Assembly: GCA_903820035.1 (NCBI GenBank)
Contig: CAIJFT010000331.1
Coordinates: 27,722-91,721 of the forward strand
Origin: an uncultured Opitutia bacterium
GTDB lineage: Bacteria > Verrucomicrobiota > Verrucomicrobiia > Opitutales > Opitutaceae
DNA: 64,000 nucleotides
Direction of reading: 5' to 3'
Shown here: positions 17,336 through 26,700 of the stretch, in pieces
Layout of the letters: every line of letters begins with the position of its first letter
Position numbering within the stretch: position 1 is the stretch's first letter
Program-made: the position numbers and the translations under genes
Notes under the pieces: model-generated
What the model saw: the letters and a program-made list of their open reading frames with translations, nothing else
Told to the model about the DNA's origin: nothing
The model's database searches: none

Positions 17336-18802
17336 ATGAATCTCCTTCGTTCCTCCCTGGCGCTCGCCGCGACCATGCTCGTCGCCGCCTCCCTGCACGC
17401 CGCCGCGGCGCGCAAACCGAACGTCCTCTTTATCGCCGTCGACGACATGAACTGCGACCTCGGCTGCTACGGCAGCAAGGTCGTGAAGTCGCCGAATCTC
17501 GACAAACTCGCCGCCCGCGGCGTGCGCTTCGACAAGACCTACTGTCAGTTTCCGCTCTGCAGCCCGACGCGCTCCTCGCTCATGACCGGCCTCCGGCCCG
17601 ACACCACGCGGGTGTTCGACCTGCAGTATCACTTCCGTAAGGGGCTGCCGGACGTCGTCACGATCCCGCAGCTCTTCATGCGCCACGGCTACTTCGCCGC
17701 GCGGGTCGGCAAGATCTATCACTACGGTAACCCCGGGGACATCGGTACAAGCGGTCTCGATGACCCGGCCTCGTGGAACGAATTCTACAATCCCGCGGGC
17801 CGCGACAAGTCCACGCTCGAGTCTGACATCATCAATTACACCCCGCAGCGCGGGCTCGGTTCCGCGATGTCGTTCCTGTCCGACCAGAGCGGACGGGACG
17901 AAGATCACACGGATGGCAAAGTCGCAACGCAGGCGATTCAGCTGCTGGAGAAGCACAAGGACGAACCCTTCTTCCTCGCGGTCGGCTTCTACAAGCCGCA
18001 CACGCCCTACGTCGCGCCCAAGAAATATTTCGATCTTTATCCCCTGGAGTCGATCCAAGTGCCGGTGGTTTCGCCTGACTACGTGAAGACCGTGCCGGCG
18101 CCGGCCCTGATGTCGACCCGGCCTTGGCCCAACTTCGGTGTGACGCCCGAGCAGGCGCGCGAGGTGAAGCGCGGTTATTATGCGGCGATCTCCTTCGTCG
18201 ATGCGCAGATCGGCCGCGTGGTCGACGCCCTCGACCGGCTCGGGCTCGCCGACAACACCGTGATTATCTTCTGGAGCGACCACGGTTACTCGCTTGGTAC
18301 GCACGGACTCTGGATGAAGCAGAGCTGCTTCGAGGACTCGGCCCGGGTACCGATGATCATCGCCGCACCGGGCATGAAGGCGGGCGCCGTTTCACCGCGG
18401 CTCGTCGAGTTCATCGACATTTATCCGACGCTGGCCGACCTCGCCGGCCTGCCGCTGGCGGGCAAGGTGCACGGCGCGTCGCTGCGGCCTCTGCTCGCCA
18501 ATCCGACGGCGGAGTGGAACCGCCCGGCGTTCACGCAGGTGCAGCGGGGCACTTTCCCCGGTCACAGCGTGCGCACGCCGCGCTGGCGTTACACCGAGTG
18601 GGACGACGGCAAGCAGGGAACTGAACTCTACGACCACGACGCCGATCCCGGGGAGATGCACAATCTCGCCGGTGACACGAAGTACGCCGCCGTGATCGCC
18701 GAGCACAAGGCGCTCGTGCAGCAGAACTGGCCCGTGCGCGTGACCGGCGGCACCGCCGACGGAAACGACAAGAAGGCCAAGCGGGCCAAGGCGAAGTCGT
18801 GA
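17336..18802 (+). CDS. Sulfatase, iduronate-2-sulfatase-like, exported
   Basis: 488 residues from the ATG at 17336 (after TCCCC); the open frame extends upstream but without a signal peptide. Signal peptide at about 1-24 (ending HAAAA). Metal Asp pair VDDMN, then CSPTR at 75-79, the formylglycine site. GKIYHYG, the conserved GFYKPHTPYVAPKKY near 225 and SDHGYSLGTHGLWMK are the hallmarks of the iduronate-2-sulfatase group (COG3119, IDS-like). The tail is Lys/Ala-rich, as in the preceding sulfatase. 133 bases after it and likely co-transcribed. Together the two suggest removal of sulfate from uronate-containing chains. Confidence 0.92.
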   Translation: MNLLRSSLALAATMLVAASLHAAAARKPNVLFIAVDDMNCDLGCYGSKVVKSPNLDKLAARGVRFDKTYCQFPLCSPTRSSLMTGLRPDTTRVFDLQYHFRKGLPDVVTIPQLFMRHGYFAARVGKIYHYGNPGDIGTSGLDDPASWNEFYNPAGRDKSTLESDIINYTPQRGLGSAMSFLSDQSGRDEDHTDGKVATQAIQLLEKHKDEPFFLAVGFYKPHTPYVAPKKYFDLYPLESIQVPVVSPDYVKTVPAPALMSTRPWPNFGVTPEQAREVKRGYYAAISFVDAQIGRVVDALDRLGLADNTVIIFWSDHGYSLGTHGLWMKQSCFEDSARVPMIIAAPGMKAGAVSPRLVEFIDIYPTLADLAGLPLAGKVHGASLRPLLANPTAEWNRPAFTQVQRGTFPGHSVRTPRWRYTEWDDGKQGTELYDHDADPGEMHNLAGDTKYAAVIAEHKALVQQNWPVRVTGGTADGNDKKAKRAKAKS

Positions 18803-18814
18803 GATCAGCGTGCT

Positions 18815-18950
18815 GTAGCTGCGAGCGCCAGCAGGTGGCGGGTCGGCTTTTGGAATGGCAGGAGGTCTCACGCGGAGGGCGCGGAGGAGCGGAGCACATG
18901 GAGTAGGCGGCGCCTTCCTCTCCGCGTTCTCCGCGCCTCCGCGTGAACCT
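18815..18950. repeat. Composite repeat, copy 1 (GTAGCTGCGAGCGCCAGC + palindrome)
   Basis: Begins with the 18-mer GTAGCTGCGAGCGCCAGC, then a diverged spacer with a TTTTGGAATGG-like centre, then a large imperfect inverted repeat: TCACGCGGAGGGCGCGG (18869-18885) and CTCCGCGCCTCCGCGTGA (18930-18947 region). The same order, 18-mer plus CGCGGAG/CTCCGCG palindrome, occurs at 53368-53475. Located right after a sulfatase and before a lipoprotein gene. Confidence 0.65.
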
Positions 18951-18984
18951 GTGTCGCGTTCCGAAGGCACCATCGCCATCGATC

Positions 18985-19596
18985 ATGCCGATTCTCTTGC
19001 AATCTACCCGTCACCTCCGCCGCCGTCGGCCCCCCGCCGTCACGCTCGTCCTTCTGCTCGCGTTCACCGCCTGCCAGCCCCGCGACCCGCTCGCGCGAAC
19101 CGTCTCCGCTTCGAGTCCGGTGTCCTTCGCGATGTGGCAGAACCGGTTGACCGGGGACTTTCCCGCGGACGAGCGCCGCCGTTTCGAGGAGGCGTTTCAG
19201 GAGATCCGGCTGAAGATCATGGGCGACCGTGAGGCGCGCGGCAGCGAGGCGATTGATGTAGCCTTTCTCGGCAAGATCAACGGCCGGCCCCTGCGCGAGG
19301 CGTTGCAACTCGGCTGGGAAGCGAAACTCATCCGCCTGAAGGCCGAGGGCATCGCGCTCGAGGAGGTGCTGGCGAAAAACGCGACGCTGCAGACCCGCGA
19401 GGGCGACAAGGCCTCGGAGCGTTACCTCGTGGAACTGCACCAGAAACAGTTTGGCCGTCTCGACAAGCTCAAGGCCGATATCGTCGAGACCGAACGGTTG
19501 CTGGCGCCGCTGGTAAAGATCACCGGCCGCCGCTTGATTCCGCCGGACGAACCCGCCGTGTTGTTGAAGCCGGCGCCGGTGAAGCCCAAGACCTGA
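18985..19596 (+). CDS. Hypothetical exported protein, possible lipoprotein
   Basis: 203 residues from the ATG at 18985. An N-terminal basic-hydrophobic stretch ends in LLLAFTAC, where Cys 30 could be lipidated although the -3 residue is Phe and not the preferred Leu. The rest is strongly helical and charged (residues 45-175, with Leu heptad-like spacing in ERYLVELHQKQFGRLDKLKA), so a coiled-coil or scaffold role is likely. The family was not recognised. Lies 182 bases after the sulfatase and its repeat, and before the DUF5009 gene; probably part of the same locus, but no function can be assigned. Confidence 0.7.
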   Translation: MPILLQSTRHLRRRRPPAVTLVLLLAFTACQPRDPLARTVSASSPVSFAMWQNRLTGDFPADERRRFEEAFQEIRLKIMGDREARGSEAIDVAFLGKINGRPLREALQLGWEAKLIRLKAEGIALEEVLAKNATLQTREGDKASERYLVELHQKQFGRLDKLKADIVETERLLAPLVKITGRRLIPPDEPAVLLKPAPVKPKT

Positions 19597-19609
19597 TTAT
19601 TGTCGGGTG

Positions 19610-19673
19610 GGGCCCAGTGTCCCCATCGGGCCGGGACGTAACGGCGGTCGTACGCAAACGACCCGATGGGGAC
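19610..19673. repeat. Palindromic repeat, GTGGGGCCC family copy 1
   Basis: Contains GTGGGGCCC (19607-19615 region) and a perfect 12-bp inverted pair, GTCCCCATCGGG (19619-19630) and CCCGATGGGGAC (19662-19673). Closely related sequence recurs at 33697-33794 and at the window end (63931-64000). Lies just after the lipoprotein gene. Confidence 0.65.
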
Positions 19674-19692
19674 AGCGGGTTCCGCCGGTAAA

Positions 19693-19773
19693 GTGTAGCC
19701 CGCGGCGTGCGCCGCGGGACGACAAGCGTTTCGAACCGAAGTGGTCCCTGCGCGCACGTGCAGGGCTACAGAT
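19693..19773. repeat. Tandem GTAGCCC hairpins
   Basis: Two hairpins side by side: CCCGCGGC/GCCGCGGG with GTGC loop (19699-19718), and CCCTGC/GCAGGG (19746-19765). The first is preceded by GTAG and the second followed by CTACA, so GTAGCCC and GGGCTAC form outer inverted arms, like a BIME (paired REP) structure. About 110 bases before the DUF5009 start. Confidence 0.55.
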
Positions 19774-19879
19774 CGGAATGCGCGGCGTTGACCTCCACCG
19801 ACCGGAGCGCAGCGTTGATTCATCCCCTCACGGCGTGCCTCGGCGCCGCGTTCTCCCCGTCCGTTTGCCCGCTTTCCCC

Positions 19880-21073
19880 ATGAGTGTCTCGTCGCCTCCG
19901 CTCCCGCCGCCGTCCGCGCGGCTCACTTCCCTCGACGCTTTCCGCGGCGCAATCATGCTCTACATGGCGTCGCACGGTCTCGGCCTGACTCAGGTCGCGC
20001 AAAAACTACCCGAGCAACCGTGGACCTCGCTCGCGTGGTGGTTCGACCACGTCACGTGGAGCGGCGGCTCGACGTGGGACCTGATCCAGCCCGCGTTCAT
20101 GTTCATGGTCGGGGTTGCGCTGCCGTTCTCTTACGCGCGGCGGCGCGACCAGGGGGATTCGTTTCAACGCATCCTCGGTCACGCCTTCGTCCGCGCGGCG
20201 ATCCTCGTGTTGCTCGCCGTGTTTCTGGCCTCGCGGAGCGGCAAGGGTACGGTCTGGGAGTTTCCGAATGTCCTCGCGCAGATCGGATTCGGGTATCCGT
20301 TTCTCTTGTTCGTGCTGAACCGCCGGGTCGGCGTGCAGGCGGCGGTCGCCGGCGGCATCCTCGCGGCCTACTGGCTGTTCTTCGCCCTGCATCCGCTGGC
20401 CCCGGCGGGCTTTGACTACGCCAAGGTCGGCGTGAAGGCCGCGGAGGTCACGGGCGGCGCGGTGTTCGACGGCTTCTTCGGCCACTGGAGCAAGGGCACC
20501 AACGCCGCCGCGGCCTTCGACGGCTGGTTGCTCAACCTCTTCCCGCGCGCCACGCCGTTCGTGTTCAACGCCGGCGGGTACGCGACGCTCAACTTCGTGC
20601 CGTCGTTCGCCACGATGCTGTTCGGCCTCATGGCCGGCGAATGCCTGCGCAGTGAACGGACGGCGTCGGCGAAGCTCCGCGCGCTGCTGCTCGGCGCACT
20701 TGCGCTCGTCCTCCTCGGGCTCGTGGCCGGCTCTACGATCTGCCCGATTGTGAAACGTATTTGGACGCCCTCGTGGGCGCTCGTCAGTGGCGGACTCGTG
20801 GTTGGGATGCTCGCCGGGTTCTACTGGGTGATCGACGTCCTCGGTTACCGGCATTGGGCAAAGTTCCTCGTCGTGGTCGGCATGAACTCGATTGCGATCT
20901 ACCTGATGTCGCAACTCATGCGGCCGTTCCTCGCGGAGACGTTGCGCACGCACCTCGGCCCCGACCTGTTCCGCGGCACCTTCGGGCCGGTGGTCAGCGC
21001 GTGCCTCACGCTCTTTATTTTCTGGCTCATCTGCTGGTGGATGCACCGGCGGAAGATTTTCCTGCGGATTTGA
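19880..21073 (+). CDS. DUF5009/HGSNAT-type membrane acyltransferase-like protein (NagX family)
   Basis: 397 residues from the ATG at 19880 (after TTCCCC). N-terminal SLDAFRGAIMLYMASHGLGL is the family signature of heparan-alpha-glucosaminide N-acetyltransferase-like proteins, with the conserved DxxRG motif. About 8-10 hydrophobic segments follow (for example residues 100-130, 150-175, 245-270, 330-360). In the human homologue the membrane enzyme transfers acetyl to terminal glucosamine. Next to a NagA-like deacetylase-family gene, it supports amino-sugar handling. In this family sulfate removal usually precedes acetylation, matching the three sulfatases nearby; this is inference from relatives. 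Confidence 0.85.
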   Translation: MSVSSPPLPPPSARLTSLDAFRGAIMLYMASHGLGLTQVAQKLPEQPWTSLAWWFDHVTWSGGSTWDLIQPAFMFMVGVALPFSYARRRDQGDSFQRILGHAFVRAAILVLLAVFLASRSGKGTVWEFPNVLAQIGFGYPFLLFVLNRRVGVQAAVAGGILAAYWLFFALHPLAPAGFDYAKVGVKAAEVTGGAVFDGFFGHWSKGTNAAAAFDGWLLNLFPRATPFVFNAGGYATLNFVPSFATMLFGLMAGECLRSERTASAKLRALLLGALALVLLGLVAGSTICPIVKRIWTPSWALVSGGLVVGMLAGFYWVIDVLGYRHWAKFLVVVGMNSIAIYLMSQLMRPFLAETLRTHLGPDLFRGTFGPVVSACLTLFIFWLICWWMHRRKIFLRI

Positions 21074-21093
21074 AACGACTGCTTCCGGACCCC

Positions 21094-22302
21094 ATGGCTA
21101 AACCAAACCACGAGTGCACGCTGATTGAAAATGGCTCGGTGATTCTGCCCGATCGCATTGTGCCCGGCGCCCGCGTGGTGTGGCGCGACGGACGCATCGT
21201 CGAGGTCGGTCGGGCCGGCCGTCGGCGTCCCGTCGGGGCGCGGGTGATCGATGCGCGCGGCGGCTACATCGCGCCGGGCTTTGTGGATGTGCATGTCCAC
21301 GGTGGCGGCGGCGCGGACTTCATGGACGGGACGCCGGAGGCGGTCCGCACGATCTGTGCGACGCACGCGCGGCACGGGACCACGACGATCTTTCCGACCA
21401 CGACCACCGGCTCGCCGGAGGAAATCCACGCGATGATAGACGCGTGCCGCCGCGTCCGAAACGAAGCGACGGTTGCCGGTGGCGCGCGGATAGAGGGCGT
21501 GCACCTGTACGGCCCGTTCTTTGCGCCGGATAAAGTCGGGTGTCACTCGGCGGCAGGCCGCCGCGACCCCACGCCGGCGGAGTTCTCGCGCTATTTTTCC
21601 ACCGGGCTGATCCGTATCGCGACCTGTGCGGCGGAACTGCCCGGGGCGCTCCCGTTCTTCCGCGCCGCACGGCGGGCGCGTTGCTTCATCACGTGCGGAC
21701 ATTCGAACTCCTCGTGGACCGAGATGGATCGAGCTTTTCGCGCCGGTATGCGGCACGTGGATCACTTCTGGTGCGCGATGAGCAGTGTGCCGTCGATTCG
21801 CGTGCGCCTCGGCACGCCGATGCAGGGCAGCATGGAGCAGTATGTGTTGCTCAACGAAGGCATGAGCACCGAGGTGATCGCCGACGGCCAGCACCTCGCG
21901 CCGGAGTTGCTGCAGTTCGCCTATCGCATGCTCGGTCCCCGGCGCCTGCTGTTGGTCACCGATGCGAGCCGCGCCGTCGACATGAAGCCGGGGCGTTATC
22001 GTTTCGGTCCCGAGGAGTCCGGCACGGATTTCGATCACGACGGCAAAGTCGGCCGCGCGCCCCAGGGCGGGCTGGCGAGTTCGTCCGTCGGCATGGCCCA
22101 CATGGTACGCACGATGCAGACCGCCGCCGGCGCGCCGCTGCACGACGTGGTGCGCATGGCGAGCCTGACCCCGGCGGAGCGCACGGGGATCGCGCGCGAG
22201 ACTGGCAGCCTCGAGGTCGGCAAACGCGCTGACGTGCTTGTGCTCAGCCCGAGGCTGCGTGTGCGCGAGGTCTTCGTTGGCGGCGTGGCGCAACGCCGCT
22301 GA
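21094..22302 (+). CDS. NagA-family amidohydrolase (N-acetylglucosamine-6-phosphate deacetylase-like) with a substituted metal ligand
   Basis: 402 residues from the ATG at 21094, 20 bases after the DUF5009 stop. Amidohydrolase fold with H67 and H69 (DVHVH), H203 (GHSN), H224 and D291 (VTDA). NagA normally has a Glu ligand in HLEGPF; here the position is Y139 (HLYGPF). The region around THLYNAM is changed to VDHFWCAM. These substitutions sit in the active site, so the protein may have a different substrate, a single-metal variant or reduced deacetylase activity. It is a plausible partner of the DUF5009 protein in amino-sugar metabolism. Ends with a normal (EVGKRADVLVL) C-terminus, so it is not broken. 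Confidence 0.82.
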   Translation: MAKPNHECTLIENGSVILPDRIVPGARVVWRDGRIVEVGRAGRRRPVGARVIDARGGYIAPGFVDVHVHGGGGADFMDGTPEAVRTICATHARHGTTTIFPTTTTGSPEEIHAMIDACRRVRNEATVAGGARIEGVHLYGPFFAPDKVGCHSAAGRRDPTPAEFSRYFSTGLIRIATCAAELPGALPFFRAARRARCFITCGHSNSSWTEMDRAFRAGMRHVDHFWCAMSSVPSIRVRLGTPMQGSMEQYVLLNEGMSTEVIADGQHLAPELLQFAYRMLGPRRLLLVTDASRAVDMKPGRYRFGPEESGTDFDHDGKVGRAPQGGLASSSVGMAHMVRTMQTAAGAPLHDVVRMASLTPAERTGIARETGSLEVGKRADVLVLSPRLRVREVFVGGVAQRR

Positions 22303-22344
22303 GCGCCGCCGCCGGTCGTTGCCGCTCTCGTCTCATCCCCCTTC

Positions 22345-23694
22345 ATGAAACCACGCGTTGCCCTTGGCCTGTTCGGGTTGCTCGGAGTGATTTTCTCCGC
22401 CGCGGCGGCGGAGCAGGCGCCCGAACGGCCCGACATTATTTTCATCATCGCCGACGACCTAGGGTGGGCGGATGTGGCGTTTCACGGTGGCAACGCGCCG
22501 ACGCCGCAGCTCGACCGGCTGGCGCGGGAGGGGCTGGAGCTCACCCAGCACTACGTGGCGCCGGTGTGCAGTCCGACGCGCACGGGGCTGATGACCGGAC
22601 GTTGTTGGAGCCGTTTCGGCGTAACGACGCCGGGGAACGAGCGCGCGTTGCCGTGGGACACGGTGACCTTGCCGCGGGCGCTGAAGAGTGTCGGTTACGA
22701 CACGTGCCTCACCGGCAAGTGGCACCTCGGATCGCGGCCCGACCAGGGGCCGAATCATTTCGGTTTCGATCATTCCTACGGCTCGCTGGCCGGCGGGGTG
22801 AGCCCCTACGGCCACAAGTATAAGCAGGGGCCTTACGTGAACACCTGGCACCGCAACGAGACGCTCGTCGATGAGCCGGGGCATGTGACCGACCTGATCG
22901 CGAACGAGGCAGTGCGGTGGATTGAGGCGAGGGGGCCGGCGCCGTTCTTTCTCTATGTGCCGTTCACCGCGGTGCACCTGCCGGTGAAAGAGCCGGCCGA
23001 GTGGGTGGCGCGGGTGCCGGCGGCGGTTCAGGGTGACGTGGCGCGCCACTACGCGGCTTCGGTGATGCACCTCGACGACGCGGTCGGCCGAATTCTCGCG
23101 GCGTTGGAGCGGGCCGGGCGGCGGCGGAATGCCCTGATCGTCTTCACCAGCGATAATGGCGGCAGCACCGTCGAGAACAATGACCGTTCGTATCCCGACG
23201 ACCAGTGTCCGTCGGGCAAGTTGCCGGGCAACAATGCGCCGTGGCGCGGACAAAAGGGCGACGTTTACGAGGGCGGCACGCGGGTGCCGACACTGGTGTC
23301 CTGGCGTGGCGCAAAGCCTGGTCGGGTGACGACGCCGGTGCAGATTACGGACTGGTTGCCGACGTTGGCCGCGCTGACCGGCTATCGCGCGCCGGGCGAC
23401 CTGAAGTGGGACGGGGCGGATATTTCCGCGGTCCTTGCCACGCATGCCGCGCTGCCGGCACGGCCGTTGTACACGGTCGGACCAAACTGGCGCGCCCGTT
23501 CGTTGCGGCTCGGCGATTGGAAATTGGTGGTGACCGGCAAGGACGCGAAGGCGAAGACGGAACTCTTCCAGCTTGCCGCGGATCCCGGGGAGACGACCAA
23601 TCTCGCGACGCGGGAACCGGCGCGACTCCGCCTGATGGAGGAACGCCTCAACGCGATGGCGGCGCGGGACCGAGATGCGGTGGCGAGAGACTGA
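22345..23694 (+). CDS. Sulfatase, arylsulfatase B-like, exported
   Basis: 449 residues with a signal peptide at 1-22. IADDLGWADVAFHG at residues 35-48 and the CSPTR motif at C75-R79 (Cys type). KWHLG near 125, FLYVPFTAVHLP near 210 and SDNGG near 270 are conserved. Tail motif GQKGDVYEGGTRVP, followed by the usual LFQLAADPGETTNLA, is characteristic of N-acetylgalactosamine-4-sulfatase-type arylsulfatases. 42 bases after the NagA-like gene, so likely co-transcribed with it. A third sulfatase, distinct from the other two in the locus, points to a complex sulfated substrate. Confidence 0.93.
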   Translation: MKPRVALGLFGLLGVIFSAAAAEQAPERPDIIFIIADDLGWADVAFHGGNAPTPQLDRLAREGLELTQHYVAPVCSPTRTGLMTGRCWSRFGVTTPGNERALPWDTVTLPRALKSVGYDTCLTGKWHLGSRPDQGPNHFGFDHSYGSLAGGVSPYGHKYKQGPYVNTWHRNETLVDEPGHVTDLIANEAVRWIEARGPAPFFLYVPFTAVHLPVKEPAEWVARVPAAVQGDVARHYAASVMHLDDAVGRILAALERAGRRRNALIVFTSDNGGSTVENNDRSYPDDQCPSGKLPGNNAPWRGQKGDVYEGGTRVPTLVSWRGAKPGRVTTPVQITDWLPTLAALTGYRAPGDLKWDGADISAVLATHAALPARPLYTVGPNWRARSLRLGDWKLVVTGKDAKAKTELFQLAADPGETTNLATREPARLRLMEERLNAMAARDRDAVARD

Positions 23695-23799
23695 GTCACG
23701 TTCAGGGCCGGGTGACGCGGGTGGGACAATGCAGGGTGGGCTGGGTGCGTTTTGGGCTCCACTTCTGGTTCATGATTCAGCAGGAACAACTGAACCCCT

Positions 23800-26700
23800 A
23801 TGCGTCATTTGTTTTCATTCTCCCCGGGCTTTCGCTCGGGCATCCGTCTCGCGTGCTTCAGCGTTTTCCTCGCCGTGGGCCTCTGGGCCCAGGGCACCGG
23901 CGTCATTGAAGGGCGGATCACCAATCCCTCCACCGGCGGCGTGCTCGAACACGCCCGCATCGCGGTGGTCGGATCGAACGTTGAGACGCTGAGCGACTCC
24001 GACGGGTTCTACCGGCTCAACGGCGTGACGCCCGGCATCGCCCAACTCCGCGTTTTCTTCAGCGGATTTCCGGCGGCCACCGCCGCCGTCAACGTCGCCG
24101 CGGGGCAGACGGTGCAGCAGGACTTTCAACTCACCCCGCTGGCCTCGCGCGCGAGCGGCCGGCCCAACGCCGACGGTTCGGTCGTCAAGCTCGACGAGTT
24201 TGTGGTGGCCACGTCCCGTGAGATGAGCGGCGCCGCGCTGGCAATCAACGAGCAGCGGTTCGCGCCCAACATGAAGAACGTCGTCGCGACCGACGAGTTT
24301 GGCGACATCGCCGAGGGCAACGTGGCGGAGTTCTTGAAGTTCATGCCCGGCGTGAACATCGACTACGCCGGCGGCAACGCCCGTGACATCTCGCTCAACG
24401 GCGTGCCGTCCGGCTATGTGCCCGTCACGCTTGACGGCTTCGGTCTGGCCAGCGCGGTCGGCGGCGGCTCGGGCGGCACGGCGCGCGGCGTGGGCCTCGA
24501 CCAGGTTTCAATTAACAACCTTTCGCGCATCGAGGTTTCGTTTTCCCCGACCCCGGATTCGCCCGGCAACGCGCTGGCCGGTTCTGTGAATCTCGTCCCG
24601 CGCAGCTCGTTCGAACGCACCCGGCCGTCGGGAAATTTCAGCGCGTACTTCATGCTGCGCGACGACATCAAGCATTGGGGCGAGACGCCTGCGCCGCGTC
24701 ACCCGACGCGCAAGATTCATCCGGGTTTCGATCTTTCCTACCTGGCGCCGGTCAGCAAACGCTTCGGTTTCACGCTCTCGGCCGGCATGAACCGCCAGTA
24801 CTCCGGGGAGCCGCAGATCCAAAACACCTGGCGCGGCGCCCAGGCCGCCACCAACGGCGGGACCTTCCCCGATACCACGCCCGACAAGCCCTACCTGACT
24901 TCGGTACTCATCCGCAACAGCGGCAAGGACACCAACCGCAGTTCGTTCGGCGTGACCACCGACTACAAGTTCACCGAGCGCGACCGCCTCGCGTTTTCGC
25001 TCACGTATTCGACGTTCAACGTCCACATCAACCACAACGCCCTCACGTTCGACGTGGGCCGCGTCAATCCCGGTGACTTCTCCCTCGACTACACCCGCGG
25101 GGCCGCCGGTCAGGGCACTCTTAACCTCGCCACCACCGGCGCCGACCGCTCGAACTGGACGTTTATGCCGTCGCTCGTGTGGCGGCACGACGGGCCGGTG
25201 TGGAAGATGGATGCCGGCTTCGCGTACTCGCGGGCAAGCAACCGCAACCGCTGCATCGAGCGCGGGTTCTTCGACACCACGACCGCGCGCCGCACCGGCG
25301 TCACGGTGTCGTTCGCGGACATCTTCTACCTCCGCCCCAACACCATCACCGTCACCGACGGCGCCGGGGCGCCCGTCGATCCGTATGCCCTGAAGAACTA
25401 CGTCGTCACCGCCGCGACCAACAACACGCGGGCGACCGACGACATCAAGCGCACCGCCTACGGCAACCTGCGGCGCGACTTCTTCGGCGAACTGCCGTTC
25501 TCGCTGCGCGCGGGCTTTGATCTCCGGCAGTCCGAACGCGACCAGCGTTTCAGCGTACCGAACTACACCTACGTCGGCCGCGACGGCGTCGCCAGCACGA
25601 CGCTCACCGCCACGAGCGACGACCTGGCGCTGCCGTTCCTCGATCCGAGTTTCTCCGAACGCCCGCCGCATTACGGTTTCCCGAAATTCCAAGGCCTGAG
25701 CAGCGAGCAGCTCTTCAATCAGTATGCGGCCGTGCCTTCGACGTTTACGACCAACGCCAACACCACCTACCGCAACGAGGTCACCAACTCGAAATTTGCC
25801 GAGGAGATTATCTCGGCGGTCTACCTGCGCGGCGACTTGGGGCTCTTTTCGAACCGCTTGAAGATCGTGACCGGCCTGCGCGCCGAGCAGACCAATGTCA
25901 GCGCCGACGGACCGCTCACCGACCCCAATCGCAACATCCTGCGCGATGCCGCGGGGAAGCCGGTCCTCGGCGCCAACGGCCGGCCGCTCAACATTGTGCC
26001 GACGACCGACGCGCTCGGCGTTTCGCGGCTCACGTTCCTCGATCGCGCCGCCCACTCCAAGAAGGAGTACCTGAGCCTTTTCCCGAGCATCAACGTCAGC
26101 TACAACCTCCGTGAAGACCTCATCGCCCGCGCGGCCTTGTATACCTCGGTCGGCCGGCCCGACTACAACCAGTATGCCGGCGGCGTCACCCTGCCGGATC
26201 CCGATAATCCGTCGCCGAACGACCAGATCACCGTCAGCAATGTCGCGATCAAACCGTGGAGCGCGCGGACCTTCAACGTGCGCCTCGAATATTACCCGCA
26301 GGGCGTGGGTCAGGTCACGCTCGGGGCGTTCCGGCGCGACTTCCAGGATTTCTTCGGCAGCACCACGCTGCCCGCGTCGCCCGAGTTCCTTGATCTCTAC
26401 AGCCTCGATCCGAATGTGTACGGCCGCTACCCGATCGTGACCCAGTACAACCTCGATTCCTCTGTGCGGATGGAGGGGCTCAACCTCGGCTACCGGCAGG
26501 CACTCACGTTTCTGCCGTCGTGGGCGCGCGGCGTGCAGGCGTTCGCCAATGCGGCCACGCAACGGCTCACGGGGGCCCAGGGTTCGGCCAACTTCCCCGG
26601 CTTTATTCCGCGCACGCTCAGTTGGGGCGCGAGTCTCAACCGCGAACGCTTCAGCCTCCGCGCGAATTGGAACTACCGCAGTCTCCAGCGCCGCGCCGCC

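Noticed and set aside
18985..19596. Definite lipoprotein call for the 203-residue protein
   Set aside because: The Cys context is FTAC with Phe at -3, below the usual lipobox; kept as possible only.
24508..26562. 684-codon minus-strand open frame opposite the first TonB receptor
   Set aside because: Arg/Val/Glu-rich shadow frame with no start context; the receptor on the plus strand is clear.
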